Shown: positions 41,231 through 49,917 of the stretch, piece by piece
Layout: each line of letters starts with the position of its first letter
How positions within the stretch are numbered: the stretch's first letter is position 1
Source: an uncultured Roseibium sp.
GTDB taxonomy: Bacteria > Pseudomonadota > Alphaproteobacteria > Rhizobiales > Stappiaceae
DNA: 64,000 nt
NCBI RefSeq assembly: GCF_963669205.1
Contig: NZ_OY769915.1
Location: forward strand, 5,722,501 to 5,786,500
Direction: 5' to 3'
Notes under the pieces: generated by a model
What the model was told of the DNA's origin: nothing
What the model saw: the letters and a program-made list of their open reading frames with translations, nothing else
Databases searched by the model: none
Translations under genes and position numbers: made by a program

Positions 41231-42838
41231 ATGAGCATCCTGAAATCGAGCCTGTCACCGAAAAGCAGTGACTTCGAAGCCAACAGATCCGCGCACGAAG
41301 CGGCGATGGAAACCGTCAGGACGGCGGCCAGGGCGGCTCTCGACGGCGGTGGTGACACCGCCCGCCAGCGCCACGTGTCCAGGGGCAAGATCTTGCCGCG
41401 GGAACGCGTTTCGCGGCTGCTCGATCCGGGCTCGCCTTTTCTGGAAGTCGGCATGCTCGCGGCGCATGACATGTATGACGGCGCGGCCCCGTCCGCCGGG
41501 ATGATCGCGGGCATCGGCCGGGTCGAGGGCCAGGAGGTCATGATCCTGGCCAACGATGCGACCGTGAAGGGCGGCACCTACTATCCAATGTCGGTCAAGA
41601 AACATCTGCGCGCCCAGGAAATCGCCGCGGAAAACAATCTCCCCTGCATTTACCTCGTGGACTCCGGTGGTGCCAATCTACCCAACCAGGACGAAGTTTT
41701 CCCGGACCGGGATCATTTCGGCCGCATCTTCTACAATCAGGCAAACATGTCCGCGAAGGGCATTGCCCAGATCGCTGTCGTGATGGGGAGTTGCACGGCC
41801 GGTGGCGCTTATGTGCCCGCCATGTCCGACGAGACCATCATCGTCAAGAACCAGGGCACGATCTTCCTCGCGGGCCCACCGCTGGTGAAGGCGGCAACCG
41901 GTGAGGAAGTCACGGCCGAGGATCTCGGCGGCGGTGACGTGCACACGCGGCTCTCGGGCGTCGCCGACCATCTGGCGCGCGACGATGCCCATGCGCTGGC
42001 GCTTGCCCGCCGTGCCGTTGCCAGCCTGAACCGGACCAAGACGGATCAGCTGGCGCTGCAGACCCCCGAAGATCCCCTCTACGATCCGGAAGAAATCCTG
42101 GGTGTTGTCCCGGCCGGCCTCAAGACGCCGTACGACATTCGCGAAGTCATTGCCCGCGTGGTCGACGGATCGCGCTTTGATGAATTCAAGGCACGCTACG
42201 GCACCACGCTCGTTTGCGGTTTTGCCCATATCCACGGCATGCCGGTCGGCATCGTCGCCAACAACGGCGTGCTCTTTTCCGAAAGCGCGGTCAAGGGTGC
42301 GCATTTCGTCGAACTCTGCTCCCAGCGCAAGGTGCCGCTTGTGTTCCTTCAGAACATCACCGGTTTCATGGTCGGACAGAAATATGAAAGCGGCGGCATC
42401 GCCAAGGACGGTGCCAAGCTGGTGACCGCGGTCGCCACCACCTCCGTTCCCAAGATCACGATGCTCGTCGGCGGCTCGTTCGGCGCCGGCAATTATGGCA
42501 TGTGCGGCCGGGCCTATTCGCCCCGTTTCATGTGGACGTGGCCGAGCTCCCGCATTTCGGTCATGGGCGGCGAGCAGGCTGCGGGCGTTCTGGCGACCGT
42601 CCGCCGCGACGGCATCGAACGCAAGGGCGGTAGCTGGACGGCCGAAGAGGAGCTGTCCTTCAAGCAGCCGATCATCGACCAGTTCGAGGAACAGGGGCAT
42701 CCGCTCTATGCCACCGCCCGACTTTGGGACGACGGCATTGTCGACCCGCGCAAGACCCGCGACATACTGGGCCTCTCCCTGTCGGCGGCGCTCAACGCAC
42801 CGATAGACGACACCCGCTTCGGTCTCTTCAGGATGTGA
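41231..42838 (+). CDS. mccB: Methylcrotonyl-CoA carboxylase beta (carboxyltransferase) subunit
   Basis: 535-residue carboxyltransferase that moves CO2 from carboxybiotin to 3-methylcrotonyl-CoA in leucine breakdown. Two crotonase-like halves are visible: N-half with GQEVMILANDATVKGGTYYPM and LVDSGGANLP, C-half with LVFLQNITGFMVGQKYESGG and SRISVMGGEQAAGVLA. The MCC-type GGTYYP and GQKYE motifs set it apart from propionyl-CoA carboxylase. GGAGG is 10 nt before ATG. The macro-domain gene begins 4 nt after its stop, and the alpha subunit follows. Confidence 0.96.
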   Translation: MSILKSSLSPKSSDFEANRSAHEAAMETVRTAARAALDGGGDTARQRHVSRGKILPRERVSRLLDPGSPFLEVGMLAAHDMYDGAAPSAGMIAGIGRVEGQEVMILANDATVKGGTYYPMSVKKHLRAQEIAAENNLPCIYLVDSGGANLPNQDEVFPDRDHFGRIFYNQANMSAKGIAQIAVVMGSCTAGGAYVPAMSDETIIVKNQGTIFLAGPPLVKAATGEEVTAEDLGGGDVHTRLSGVADHLARDDAHALALARRAVASLNRTKTDQLALQTPEDPLYDPEEILGVVPAGLKTPYDIREVIARVVDGSRFDEFKARYGTTLVCGFAHIHGMPVGIVANNGVLFSESAVKGAHFVELCSQRKVPLVFLQNITGFMVGQKYESGGIAKDGAKLVTAVATTSVPKITMLVGGSFGAGNYGMCGRAYSPRFMWTWPSSRISVMGGEQAAGVLATVRRDGIERKGGSWTAEEELSFKQPIIDQFEEQGHPLYATARLWDDGIVDPRKTRDILGLSLSAALNAPIDDTRFGLFRM

Positions 42839-42842
42839 TGCC

Positions 42843-43358
42843 ATGAGCCGGATCGAGACACACGTCGGTAACATCACCCGGCTGAAGGTCGACGCCATCG
42901 TCAACGCGGCAAATTCCTCACTGCTCGGCGGCGGAGGGGTGGATGGCGCCATTCACCGGGCCGCCGGACCGGGCCTCCTCCGGGAATGCCGCCTATTGAA
43001 CGGCTGCAAGACCGGAGACGCCAAGATCACCGCCGGATACGAATTACCGGCAAGACATGTCATTCACACCGTCGGCCCGGTCTGGCATGGCGGTACCGAA
43101 GGCGAACCCGGACTGCTTGCCAGCTGTTACGAAACCAGCCTCCGCCTTGCCGCGGCCAACAACTGCCGAACCGTCGCCTTTCCGGCGATTTCGACCGGTA
43201 TCTTCGGCTATCCCGCAGAGCTGGCGGCTGAAACGGCCGTTGGAACCATCCGGGACACCCTGGAAGAATTGCCGGAAATCGAAACGGTCACGCTGGTTGC
43301 ATTCGATGATGCGGCCCATGCCCACCTGCTCAAGGCGCTGGAGAGGAAAGAAGACTGA
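42843..43358 (+). CDS. Macro domain O-acetyl-ADP-ribose deacetylase (YmdB-like)
   Basis: 171-residue single macro domain. ADP-ribose-binding residues are visible: the D-A-I-V-N-A-A-N motif, the GGGGVDGAIHRAAGP loop with catalytic-type Asn and Asp, and the phosphate loop STGIFGYP. Relatives remove the acetyl group from O-acetyl-ADP-ribose, the product of sirtuin-type deacylases, or remove ADP-ribose from proteins. It is set between the two subunits of methylcrotonyl-CoA carboxylase; its stop overlaps the mccA start (TGATG). Its place suggests work on acyl-ADP-ribose by-products in CoA-ester metabolism; this is inference. Confidence 0.93.
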   Translation: MSRIETHVGNITRLKVDAIVNAANSSLLGGGGVDGAIHRAAGPGLLRECRLLNGCKTGDAKITAGYELPARHVIHTVGPVWHGGTEGEPGLLASCYETSLRLAAANNCRTVAFPAISTGIFGYPAELAAETAVGTIRDTLEELPEIETVTLVAFDDAAHAHLLKALERKED

Positions 43359-45352
43359 TGTTCAAGAAAATCCTCATAGCCAATCGCGGCGAGATTGCCT
43401 GCCGCGTCATCGAAACGGCCAAACGCCTCGGCATCCGGACCGTCGCGGTCTATTCGGACGCCGACGCAAACGCCAAGCACGTTGCCATGGCGGACGAAGC
43501 CTTCCATATTGGTCCGGCCCCGGTGGGCGAGAGTTATCTGAAGAGCAAGAGACTTATCGAAGCCTGCCGGAAAAGCGGCGCGGAAGCGGTTCACCCGGGC
43601 TACGGCTTTCTTTCCGAAAACCCCGACTTCGTCGAAGCGCTCGGCAAAGCAGGCATTGCCTTCATCGGCCCGAGCGCCAGGTCCATCCGCGCCATGGGTC
43701 TGAAGGACGCGGCCAAGGCCCTGATGGAAGAGGCGGGCGTTCCGGTCGTTCCCGGCTATCACGGGGAGAGCCAGGATGCGGAGTTCCTGAAAGCCCGGGC
43801 AGACGAAATCGGCTACCCCGTCCTGATCAAGGCGCGCGCGGGCGGTGGCGGCAAGGGCATGCGCCGCGTCGACGATCCGAAGGATTTCGGCAGCGCCCTC
43901 ACCGGCGCCCAGCGCGAAGGCGAGGCAAGTTTCGGCGACGGGCGCGTCCTGATCGAGAAGTATCTCACCAAACCGCGTCATATCGAGATACAGGTCTTCG
44001 GCGACAGCCACGGCAACGCCGTTCATCTGTTCGAGCGCGATTGTTCCCTGCAAAGACGCCATCAGAAAGTGATCGAGGAAGCACCCGCACCTGACATGCC
44101 GGACGAGATGCGCGCGGCCATGGGAGAGGCTGCGGTGCGCGCTGCGAAGGCGATCGACTATTCCGGCGCGGGAACGATCGAATTCATTGCCGATGTTTCG
44201 GACGGATTGCGGTCCGACCGGTTCTACTTCATGGAAATGAACACCCGGCTTCAGGTGGAGCATCCGGTGACGGAACTGATCACCGGGGAAGACCTCGTTG
44301 AATGGCAACTGCGTGTCGCCTCCGGCGAGGCCTTGCCCAGGACGCAGGAACAACTCTCCTTTTCCGGCTGGGCCTTCGAAGCGCGGCTCTACGCGGAAGA
44401 CGCGCCGAAAGGATTTTTGCCCGCCATCGGCACGCTGGAGCATCTGGCGCTTCCAGACGCAATTGCCCGCGTCGACAGCGGTGTGCGATCCGGCGACGAG
44501 ATCACACCCTATTACGACCCGATGATTGCCAAGGTCATCGTTCACGGCCCGACCCGGGACGCCGCACTGGGCAAACTGCTGGCGGCCCTTGAGGCGACGG
44601 AAGTGGCCGGCTGCGTGACCAACGCCGCCTTCCTTTCGGCGCTGTGCCGCCATGCCGGATTCGCCAGGGGCGATGTCGATACGGGACTGATCGACCGGGA
44701 TCTGGCAGACCTCATCGAAGTCCCGGATGCTCCGGAAGACGCGGTCGCGCTCGCCGCACTTGCGGCGCTCGGTCTCACCCGTCCGGCGGAAGGCAAGGAT
44801 CCGTTCGAAACACTCGCCGGATGGCGCATCTGGAGCGCCTCGCGGCAGTTCGCTCTTTTGGAGATCGGCGGAGAGCGGCGCGACATCGAAGTTCGCGTCC
44901 TCGGAAACCGTCGCTTTGCGGTGCATCTTCAGGACCAGGTCAAGACGTATGAGATTGTCAGGGTCGATGGTCACGCATTGACCTATGATTGCGACGGCCA
45001 CAGGGCGGTCGCCAAGGTGATTGTCGGCGAACACGATCTGACCGTATTCCAGAACGGCTACGCGTTTTCGATCGGCTTGCCCGACCGGCTCAGCGGCGAC
45101 GAAGATGCGGCCGGCGCGGGCGATCAGGTGATTGCGCCGATGCCGGGTCTCGTGAAAGTCGTCTTTGCGAATGCGGGAGATGATGTCATCAAGGACCAGC
45201 CGCTGCTCATCCTTGAAGCAATGAAAATGGAACACACGCTGAAGGCCCCTCGCGATGGCATCGTCGGCGAGCTTCTTGTCGCAGAAGGTGAACAGGTAAC
45301 GGACGGCACAGTTCTTCTTGCCTTGAAGGAGGAAGCCGATGCTGCCGCATGA
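43358..45352 (+). CDS. mccA: Methylcrotonyl-CoA carboxylase alpha (biotin) subunit
   Basis: 664-residue biotin-dependent subunit. Order: biotin carboxylase N-domain (FKKILIANRGEIACRVIETA), ATP-grasp with KARAGGGGKGMR and EMNTRLQVEHPVTE, biotin carboxylase C-domain, BT linker domain, and a biotinyl domain with the biotin lysine at about 623 in EAMKMEHT. It carboxylates biotin at ATP cost for MccB. The next gene overlaps it by 14 nt. Confidence 0.96.
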   Translation: MFKKILIANRGEIACRVIETAKRLGIRTVAVYSDADANAKHVAMADEAFHIGPAPVGESYLKSKRLIEACRKSGAEAVHPGYGFLSENPDFVEALGKAGIAFIGPSARSIRAMGLKDAAKALMEEAGVPVVPGYHGESQDAEFLKARADEIGYPVLIKARAGGGGKGMRRVDDPKDFGSALTGAQREGEASFGDGRVLIEKYLTKPRHIEIQVFGDSHGNAVHLFERDCSLQRRHQKVIEEAPAPDMPDEMRAAMGEAAVRAAKAIDYSGAGTIEFIADVSDGLRSDRFYFMEMNTRLQVEHPVTELITGEDLVEWQLRVASGEALPRTQEQLSFSGWAFEARLYAEDAPKGFLPAIGTLEHLALPDAIARVDSGVRSGDEITPYYDPMIAKVIVHGPTRDAALGKLLAALEATEVAGCVTNAAFLSALCRHAGFARGDVDTGLIDRDLADLIEVPDAPEDAVALAALAALGLTRPAEGKDPFETLAGWRIWSASRQFALLEIGGERRDIEVRVLGNRRFAVHLQDQVKTYEIVRVDGHALTYDCDGHRAVAKVIVGEHDLTVFQNGYAFSIGLPDRLSGDEDAAGAGDQVIAPMPGLVKVVFANAGDDVIKDQPLLILEAMKMEHTLKAPRDGIVGELLVAEGEQVTDGTVLLALKEEADAAA

Positions 45353-46970
45353 CGCGCAGAGCTACGCGGATCTCTGCGCGCGTTTTTCCTGGGACATACC
45401 CGAACGTTTCAACATCGGAACAGCGATCTGCGATGTCTGGGCAGAGCGCGAGCCGTCCCGCGACGCGCTGATCTATGTCGAGGAAGGCGGCGATACCGCC
45501 GCCTACACCTATGCAGATCTTAAACGGCTGTCCAACCAGCTGGCCAATCTTCTGGTCAGTGTTGGCGTTCACCCGGGAGACCGTGTCGGCGTGTTGCTGC
45601 CGCAGCGGCCGGAGACAGCATATGCGCATATCGCGTCCCTGAAAGCCGGAGCGATCTCGATCCCGCTCTTTACTCTTTTCGGCGAGGAAGCGCTCGAATA
45701 CCGGCTGCGCGATTCGGGCGCGAAAGTCGTAATCACGGACAGGAACGGTGCCGCGAAACTGGAACCGCTGAGAGACCGTCTGCCGCATCTGAGCGCCATC
45801 TTCTGCGTCGACGGTGAAGACAGCGGCGCCGACGATCTGGCAAGCCGCATGGCCGGACACATGACGGAGTTCGAGCCATTTGACACCGGCCCGGATGATC
45901 CCGCCATCATCATTTACACGTCCGGAACCACCGGACAGCCCAAGGGCGCACTCCACGGCCACAGGGTCCTGCTCGGCCACCTGCCCGGTGTGGAGATGAG
46001 TCATGACTTCCTCGGTCAGCCCGGAGACCGCATCTGGACACCTGCCGACTGGGCCTGGATCGGCGGCCTGCTTGATGTGCTGATGCCCGCGCTTTTTCTT
46101 GGCGTCCCCGTCGTCGCCTGCCGTTTCAGGAAGTTCACGGCGGAAAGCGCCTTCCAGCTTCTTGCGGACCAGAAGATCCGCAACACATTCCTGCCGCCCA
46201 CGGCCCTGAAAATGATGCGCCAGGTGCCGGATGCCGAAAAGCGATGGCAGCTTGATTTGCGGTCGGTGGCCTCCGGCGGCGAAACGCTTGGCGCGGAGCT
46301 GATCGACTGGGGCCGGCAGACCTTCGGACTGACCATCAACGAGTTCTACGGCCAGACCGAATGCAACATGATCGTCTCGAGCTGCAGCAGGCTCATGCCT
46401 GCACGGCCGGGCATCATGGGCCGCGCGGTGCCGGGGCATCGCGTCGCCATCGTTGACGATCACGGCGAACCGCTGCCGGCGAACACGCTCGGCAACATTG
46501 CCGTCAACCGGCCCGACCCGGTGATGTTCCTGAAATACTGGAACAACGACACGGCAACGTCGGAGAAATTCGCCGGCGACTGGATGCTGACCGGAGACAC
46601 GGGCCTGGAAGACGACGACGGATGGCTGCATTTCATCGGCCGGGACGATGATGTCATCACGTCTTCCGGCTACCGGATCGGACCCGGCGAAATCGAGGAC
46701 TGTCTGCTCCGCCACCCGGCCGTAGCGATGGCAGGGGTTGTCGGCAAGCCGGATCCCCGGCGCACCGAGATCGTCAAGGCGTTCATCGTGCTGAAGGGCG
46801 GCGTCGAGCCAACCGGCACGCTCGCCGGCGACATCGCCGAATTCGTCAAGACCCGCCTCGCAGCACATGAATACCCGCGCGAGGTTGCCTTCGTGGACAC
46901 CCTGCCCATGACCACGACCGGAAAGGTTATCCGGCGCGAGTTGCGGGCACGCGCAGAGCGGGAGGGGTGA
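45339..46970 (+). CDS. AMP-dependent acyl-CoA synthetase
   Basis: 543-residue adenylate-forming enzyme that makes an acyl-CoA from acid, ATP and CoA. Core motifs are present: P-loop IIIYTSGTTGQPKG, Y/F-GQTE in NEFYGQTECN, the hinge GRDDDVITSSGYRIGPGEIED and the C-terminal catalytic Lys in TTTGKVIRREL. WTPADWAWIGGLLDVLMPAL and the N-terminus resemble medium/short-chain acyl (acetyl-like) synthetases. In this operon isovalerate or a related branched acid is a likely substrate, by context only. It overlaps mccA by 14 nt. Confidence 0.92.
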   Translation: MLPHDAQSYADLCARFSWDIPERFNIGTAICDVWAEREPSRDALIYVEEGGDTAAYTYADLKRLSNQLANLLVSVGVHPGDRVGVLLPQRPETAYAHIASLKAGAISIPLFTLFGEEALEYRLRDSGAKVVITDRNGAAKLEPLRDRLPHLSAIFCVDGEDSGADDLASRMAGHMTEFEPFDTGPDDPAIIIYTSGTTGQPKGALHGHRVLLGHLPGVEMSHDFLGQPGDRIWTPADWAWIGGLLDVLMPALFLGVPVVACRFRKFTAESAFQLLADQKIRNTFLPPTALKMMRQVPDAEKRWQLDLRSVASGGETLGAELIDWGRQTFGLTINEFYGQTECNMIVSSCSRLMPARPGIMGRAVPGHRVAIVDDHGEPLPANTLGNIAVNRPDPVMFLKYWNNDTATSEKFAGDWMLTGDTGLEDDDGWLHFIGRDDDVITSSGYRIGPGEIEDCLLRHPAVAMAGVVGKPDPRRTEIVKAFIVLKGGVEPTGTLAGDIAEFVKTRLAAHEYPREVAFVDTLPMTTTGKVIRRELRARAEREG

Positions 46971-47002
46971 GCAAGTGGATCAACGCCCGGACAATCCTCA
47001 AT

Positions 47003-47109
47003 TGTCATCCCTGCGTAGGCAGGGATCCAGTACTCACTGTGTCTCACCTCCCGCGCAAAGGCCTTGGATTACTGGTTCCCGGCTCTCGCTCCACTCGGCC
47101 GGGACGACA
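47003..47109. repeat. REP-like inverted repeat pair
   Basis: Two facing units: 47003-47032 (TGTCATCCCTGCGTAGGCAG then GGATCCAGTA) and 47070-47109 (TACTGGTTCCCGG ... CCGGGACGACA). Their outer and inner ends (TACTGG-T-CCC, GGGA-GACA) are complementary across a 37-bp middle, and each unit makes its own hairpin. This consensus occurs widely in proteobacterial intergenic DNA as mobile REP/MITE-type units. It lies in the only sizeable gap of the leucine operon, between the acyl-CoA synthetase and HMG-CoA lyase genes. Confidence 0.75.
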
Positions 47110-47147
47110 AGTCTGGAAAGACAATCGTTTAATATTTTTTCTCCCTA

Positions 47148-48020
47148 ATGAGCACCAACATGCCCGAATTCGTCACAATCTTCGAAATGGGTCCGCGCGA
47201 CGGACTGCAGAACGAAAAGCAGTTTGTCCCGACCGAACGCAAGATCGAACTGGTCGATCGCCTGTCGGACTGCGGCTTCCGCAAGATTGAAGTCACCAGC
47301 TTCGTCAGCCCCAAATGGGTGCCGCAAATGGCCGATGCGCAGGACGTCATGGACGGGATCTACCGGCATCCGGCCGTGGTCTACTCCGTCCTGACCCCGA
47401 ACGTGAAAGGCTACACGGCTGCCCGCAAGGCATCAGCCGACGAGGTTGCAATCTTCGGATCGGCCTCGGAAGGCTTTTCAAGGAAGAACATCAACTGCTC
47501 GGTTGCCGAAAGCATCGAACGGTTCAAACCTCTGCTCAAGAAAGCCGAGCAGGACGAGATGCCCGTACGCGGCTATGTCTCCTGCGTCACCGATTGTCCG
47601 TATGACGGACCGACGCCGCCGCAGAAGGTCGCGGACGTTGCCGGCCAGTTGCTCGAACTCGGCTGCTACGAGATCTCCCTCGGCGACACGATCGGTGCAG
47701 GCACCCCGGAAACGATCGGAAAAATGCTGGACGCTGTCCTGGCGGCCGTACCGGCTGACCGGTTGGCAGGTCACTACCACGACACCAAGGGCCTGGCGCT
47801 TGCCAACATCGAGGTCAGCCTTGAACGCGGTGTGCGCGTCTTCGACAGCGCGATTGCCGGTCTCGGCGGCTGCCCCTATGCGCCGGGCGCCAGGGGCAAT
47901 GTCGCGACCGAAGCCGTGATCGCGCTTGTCGCGGAAAGGGGTTTTGAAACAGGTATCAGATCCGATCGGCTGGAGGCCGTCACGGACTATGCGCGCAGCC
48001 TGAGGAGCATGGAGCCATGA
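47148..48020 (+). CDS. mvaB: Hydroxymethylglutaryl-CoA lyase
   Basis: 290-residue TIM-barrel enzyme that splits HMG-CoA to acetoacetate and acetyl-CoA, the last step of leucine breakdown. Signatures: FEMGPRDGLQNEKQ (metal-binding Asp and catalytic Arg), KIEVTSFVSPKWVPQMAD, HYHDTKGLALAN and the active-site loop GLGGCPYAPGARGNVATE with its Cys. No clear ribosome site precedes the ATG; another ATG four codons later is possible. The start lies 38 bp after the REP-like repeat. It overlaps the hydratase gene by 4 nt. Confidence 0.95.
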   Translation: MSTNMPEFVTIFEMGPRDGLQNEKQFVPTERKIELVDRLSDCGFRKIEVTSFVSPKWVPQMADAQDVMDGIYRHPAVVYSVLTPNVKGYTAARKASADEVAIFGSASEGFSRKNINCSVAESIERFKPLLKKAEQDEMPVRGYVSCVTDCPYDGPTPPQKVADVAGQLLELGCYEISLGDTIGAGTPETIGKMLDAVLAAVPADRLAGHYHDTKGLALANIEVSLERGVRVFDSAIAGLGGCPYAPGARGNVATEAVIALVAERGFETGIRSDRLEAVTDYARSLRSMEP

Positions 48021-48805
48021 CCTTTGAAACCATATCGATTGCGCAGGATGATCGCGGCGTCGCGACCCTGACACTCAACCGTCCGGACAAACACAATTCC
48101 ATGTCCGCACAGATGATTGCCGAACTCACCAGGGCCGCCGCACAGCTTGCCGGGGCGAACGATATCCGGGCCGTCGTTCTAACCGGCGCCGGCGACAGCT
48201 TCTGTGCCGGCGGGGATCTCTCCTGGATGCGCGAGCAATTCGAGGCGGACAGGACAACGCGCATGGCTGAAGCGCGCAAGCTTGCCATGATGCTGAAAGC
48301 GCTGAATGAACTGCCCAAACCCCTGATCGGACGCGTTCAGGGACAGGCGTTTGGCGGCGGCGTTGGCCTGATGAGCGTGTGCGACACGGTGGTTGCCGTC
48401 GAGACGGCGCGTTTCGGCCTGACCGAGGTGCGGCTGGGCCTGATCCCGGCCACCATCAGTCCTTATGTCCTTGCCCGCATGAGCGAAGGCAAGGCCCGGC
48501 GCGTTTTCATGTCGGCGCGGATCTTTTCCGCGGAAGAAGCAAGGGCGCTCGATCTTGTTGCCAATGTCACCGACGAGGCCGGACTGCAGGCCGCCGTCGA
48601 AAGGGAAATCAAGCCGTATCTGGGCGCTGCCCCGGCGGCGGTCGCCGCCTCCAAGGCACTTGCCAGGTCACTCGGCCCGGTGATCACCGATGAGGTCATC
48701 GAGGATACCATCCGGCGTCTCGCCGATACCTGGGAAACCCCGACAGCTCGCGAGGGTATCTCCGCATTTTTCGAAAAAAGAAAACCGGTCTGGGTGTCCG
48801 GCTGA
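48017..48805 (+). CDS. Enoyl-CoA hydratase, probably methylglutaconyl-CoA hydratase
   Basis: 262-residue crotonase-fold enzyme. It shows oxyanion-hole segment CAGGDLSWM and second segment GQAFGGGVGLMSVCD, with the acidic catalytic residue in LTEVRLGLIPATISPYV. The S-W-M after GGDL and the operon context match hydratase of 3-methylglutaconyl-CoA (LiuC), which supplies HMG-CoA to the lyase encoded just before. Start overlaps the lyase stop (ATGA). Isovaleryl-CoA dehydrogenase is absent from this window. Confidence 0.9.
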   Translation: MTFETISIAQDDRGVATLTLNRPDKHNSMSAQMIAELTRAAAQLAGANDIRAVVLTGAGDSFCAGGDLSWMREQFEADRTTRMAEARKLAMMLKALNELPKPLIGRVQGQAFGGGVGLMSVCDTVVAVETARFGLTEVRLGLIPATISPYVLARMSEGKARRVFMSARIFSAEEARALDLVANVTDEAGLQAAVEREIKPYLGAAPAAVAASKALARSLGPVITDEVIEDTIRRLADTWETPTAREGISAFFEKRKPVWVSG

Positions 48806-48837
48806 ACGCCCGCCGGAGGTGAACATCCGGCCGGCCG

Positions 48838-49674
48838 TCAGGGCGCTGCCTGACGCCGCGCGTGCTCGATCAAGGCGGCGATGCGCGCAACTTCCACCTG
48901 TTCGGTCTTGGGTCCCTCGGGCTCGGGTCCGCCATACATGCGCTCGCGGCGCCTGCGGATCTTCTTGCGCTGCCACTCGCTGATGCCTTCCGGCAGGTCG
49001 ATGCCGGCCCGGTCCATGCCGATCAGGATCCTCTGCAGATCTGGAATGAGTTCGGACGAAATCGTGAAGGTGCCGGTCACGGGATGTTTGAACACCAGCG
49101 TCTTGGTGCTCTCTGCACCGTTCAGGAGCACGGCTTTCTTGTGCCCGATGGAACCGATCGTCGACTGGAACCATGCGACCCAGCCGGAGGCTTCCCAGGC
49201 CCGGACCTCGATTTTATTCAGCTCCTCGTAAGGAACCCGTGCGCGCCTGCCGAACTGGGTGAATTCGAAGCCGTTGCCGAAAAACCGGACCCAGGAGGTT
49301 TCCTGGCGAACCGCAACGGCGAAAAACAGGAAAGCCATGCAGGCAGGCAAAAGCACCGACAAGGAGATCAGCGCAAGCGCTCCCGATGTGTTTGCCATTC
49401 CAAGAATTGCGATCGGGAAGAGCACGATCCCAATCCCGAAACCGATGGCATCCAGGCTCTGTATCGACGGCCTCGAGACGGGTCTGATCGCCCCGGACGG
49501 GGCTGCGGGACGCGGCAAGGCAGCGTAGATACCGCCAGAGGCAAGCAGACAGACCAGACAGCTGAGCGGCGACATGAAGTAGAAGCCGCCCACAATGGCC
49601 AGCACGCCAAGGCTTAATGGGAGCACGCGTCGTAAAAATTCAATTTTGGCCGTTTTGCCCAAACCGCTCTCCAT
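48838..49674 (-). CDS. Membrane protein of unknown function
   Basis: 278 residues. Four hydrophobic helices in two pairs (about 15-52 and 75-125) are followed by a PH-like cytosolic part (WVRFFGNGFEFTQFGRRARVPYEELNKIEVRAWE) and a highly basic segment (WQRKKIRRRRERM) near the C-terminus. I recognise no named family. It is convergent with the leucine operon and stands alone; no clear ribosome site. Confidence 0.7.
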   Translation of the reverse strand: MESGLGKTAKIEFLRRVLPLSLGVLAIVGGFYFMSPLSCLVCLLASGGIYAALPRPAAPSGAIRPVSRPSIQSLDAIGFGIGIVLFPIAILGMANTSGALALISLSVLLPACMAFLFFAVAVRQETSWVRFFGNGFEFTQFGRRARVPYEELNKIEVRAWEASGWVAWFQSTIGSIGHKKAVLLNGAESTKTLVFKHPVTGTFTISSELIPDLQRILIGMDRAGIDLPEGISEWQRKKIRRRRERMYGGPEPEGPKTEQVEVARIAALIEHARRQAAP

Positions 49675-49917
49675 GCTTTCGAACAGCGAAACCGTAACAA
49701 ACTGGGGAGACTTACTGATTCTTTCATTGAATCAACTGAGCGGAGCGAAATCAACAAAGAGATCGAGCTATCCAGAAACAATGTAACCGTATTCGTGAAG
49801 ATGCAGGGCCAAACTAGACTAAATTTGGAACCAAATTGGCTTTCTTTTCGCATTCGTTGTCAGGCAAGCAATTGAAAAGACACCATATATTGTGCGCACC
49901 GGCCCGGCTGCAAGGTC

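Noticed and set aside
43208..45235. 675-codon minus-strand open frame
   Set aside because: Antisense to mccA, which carries complete ATP-grasp and biotin motifs.
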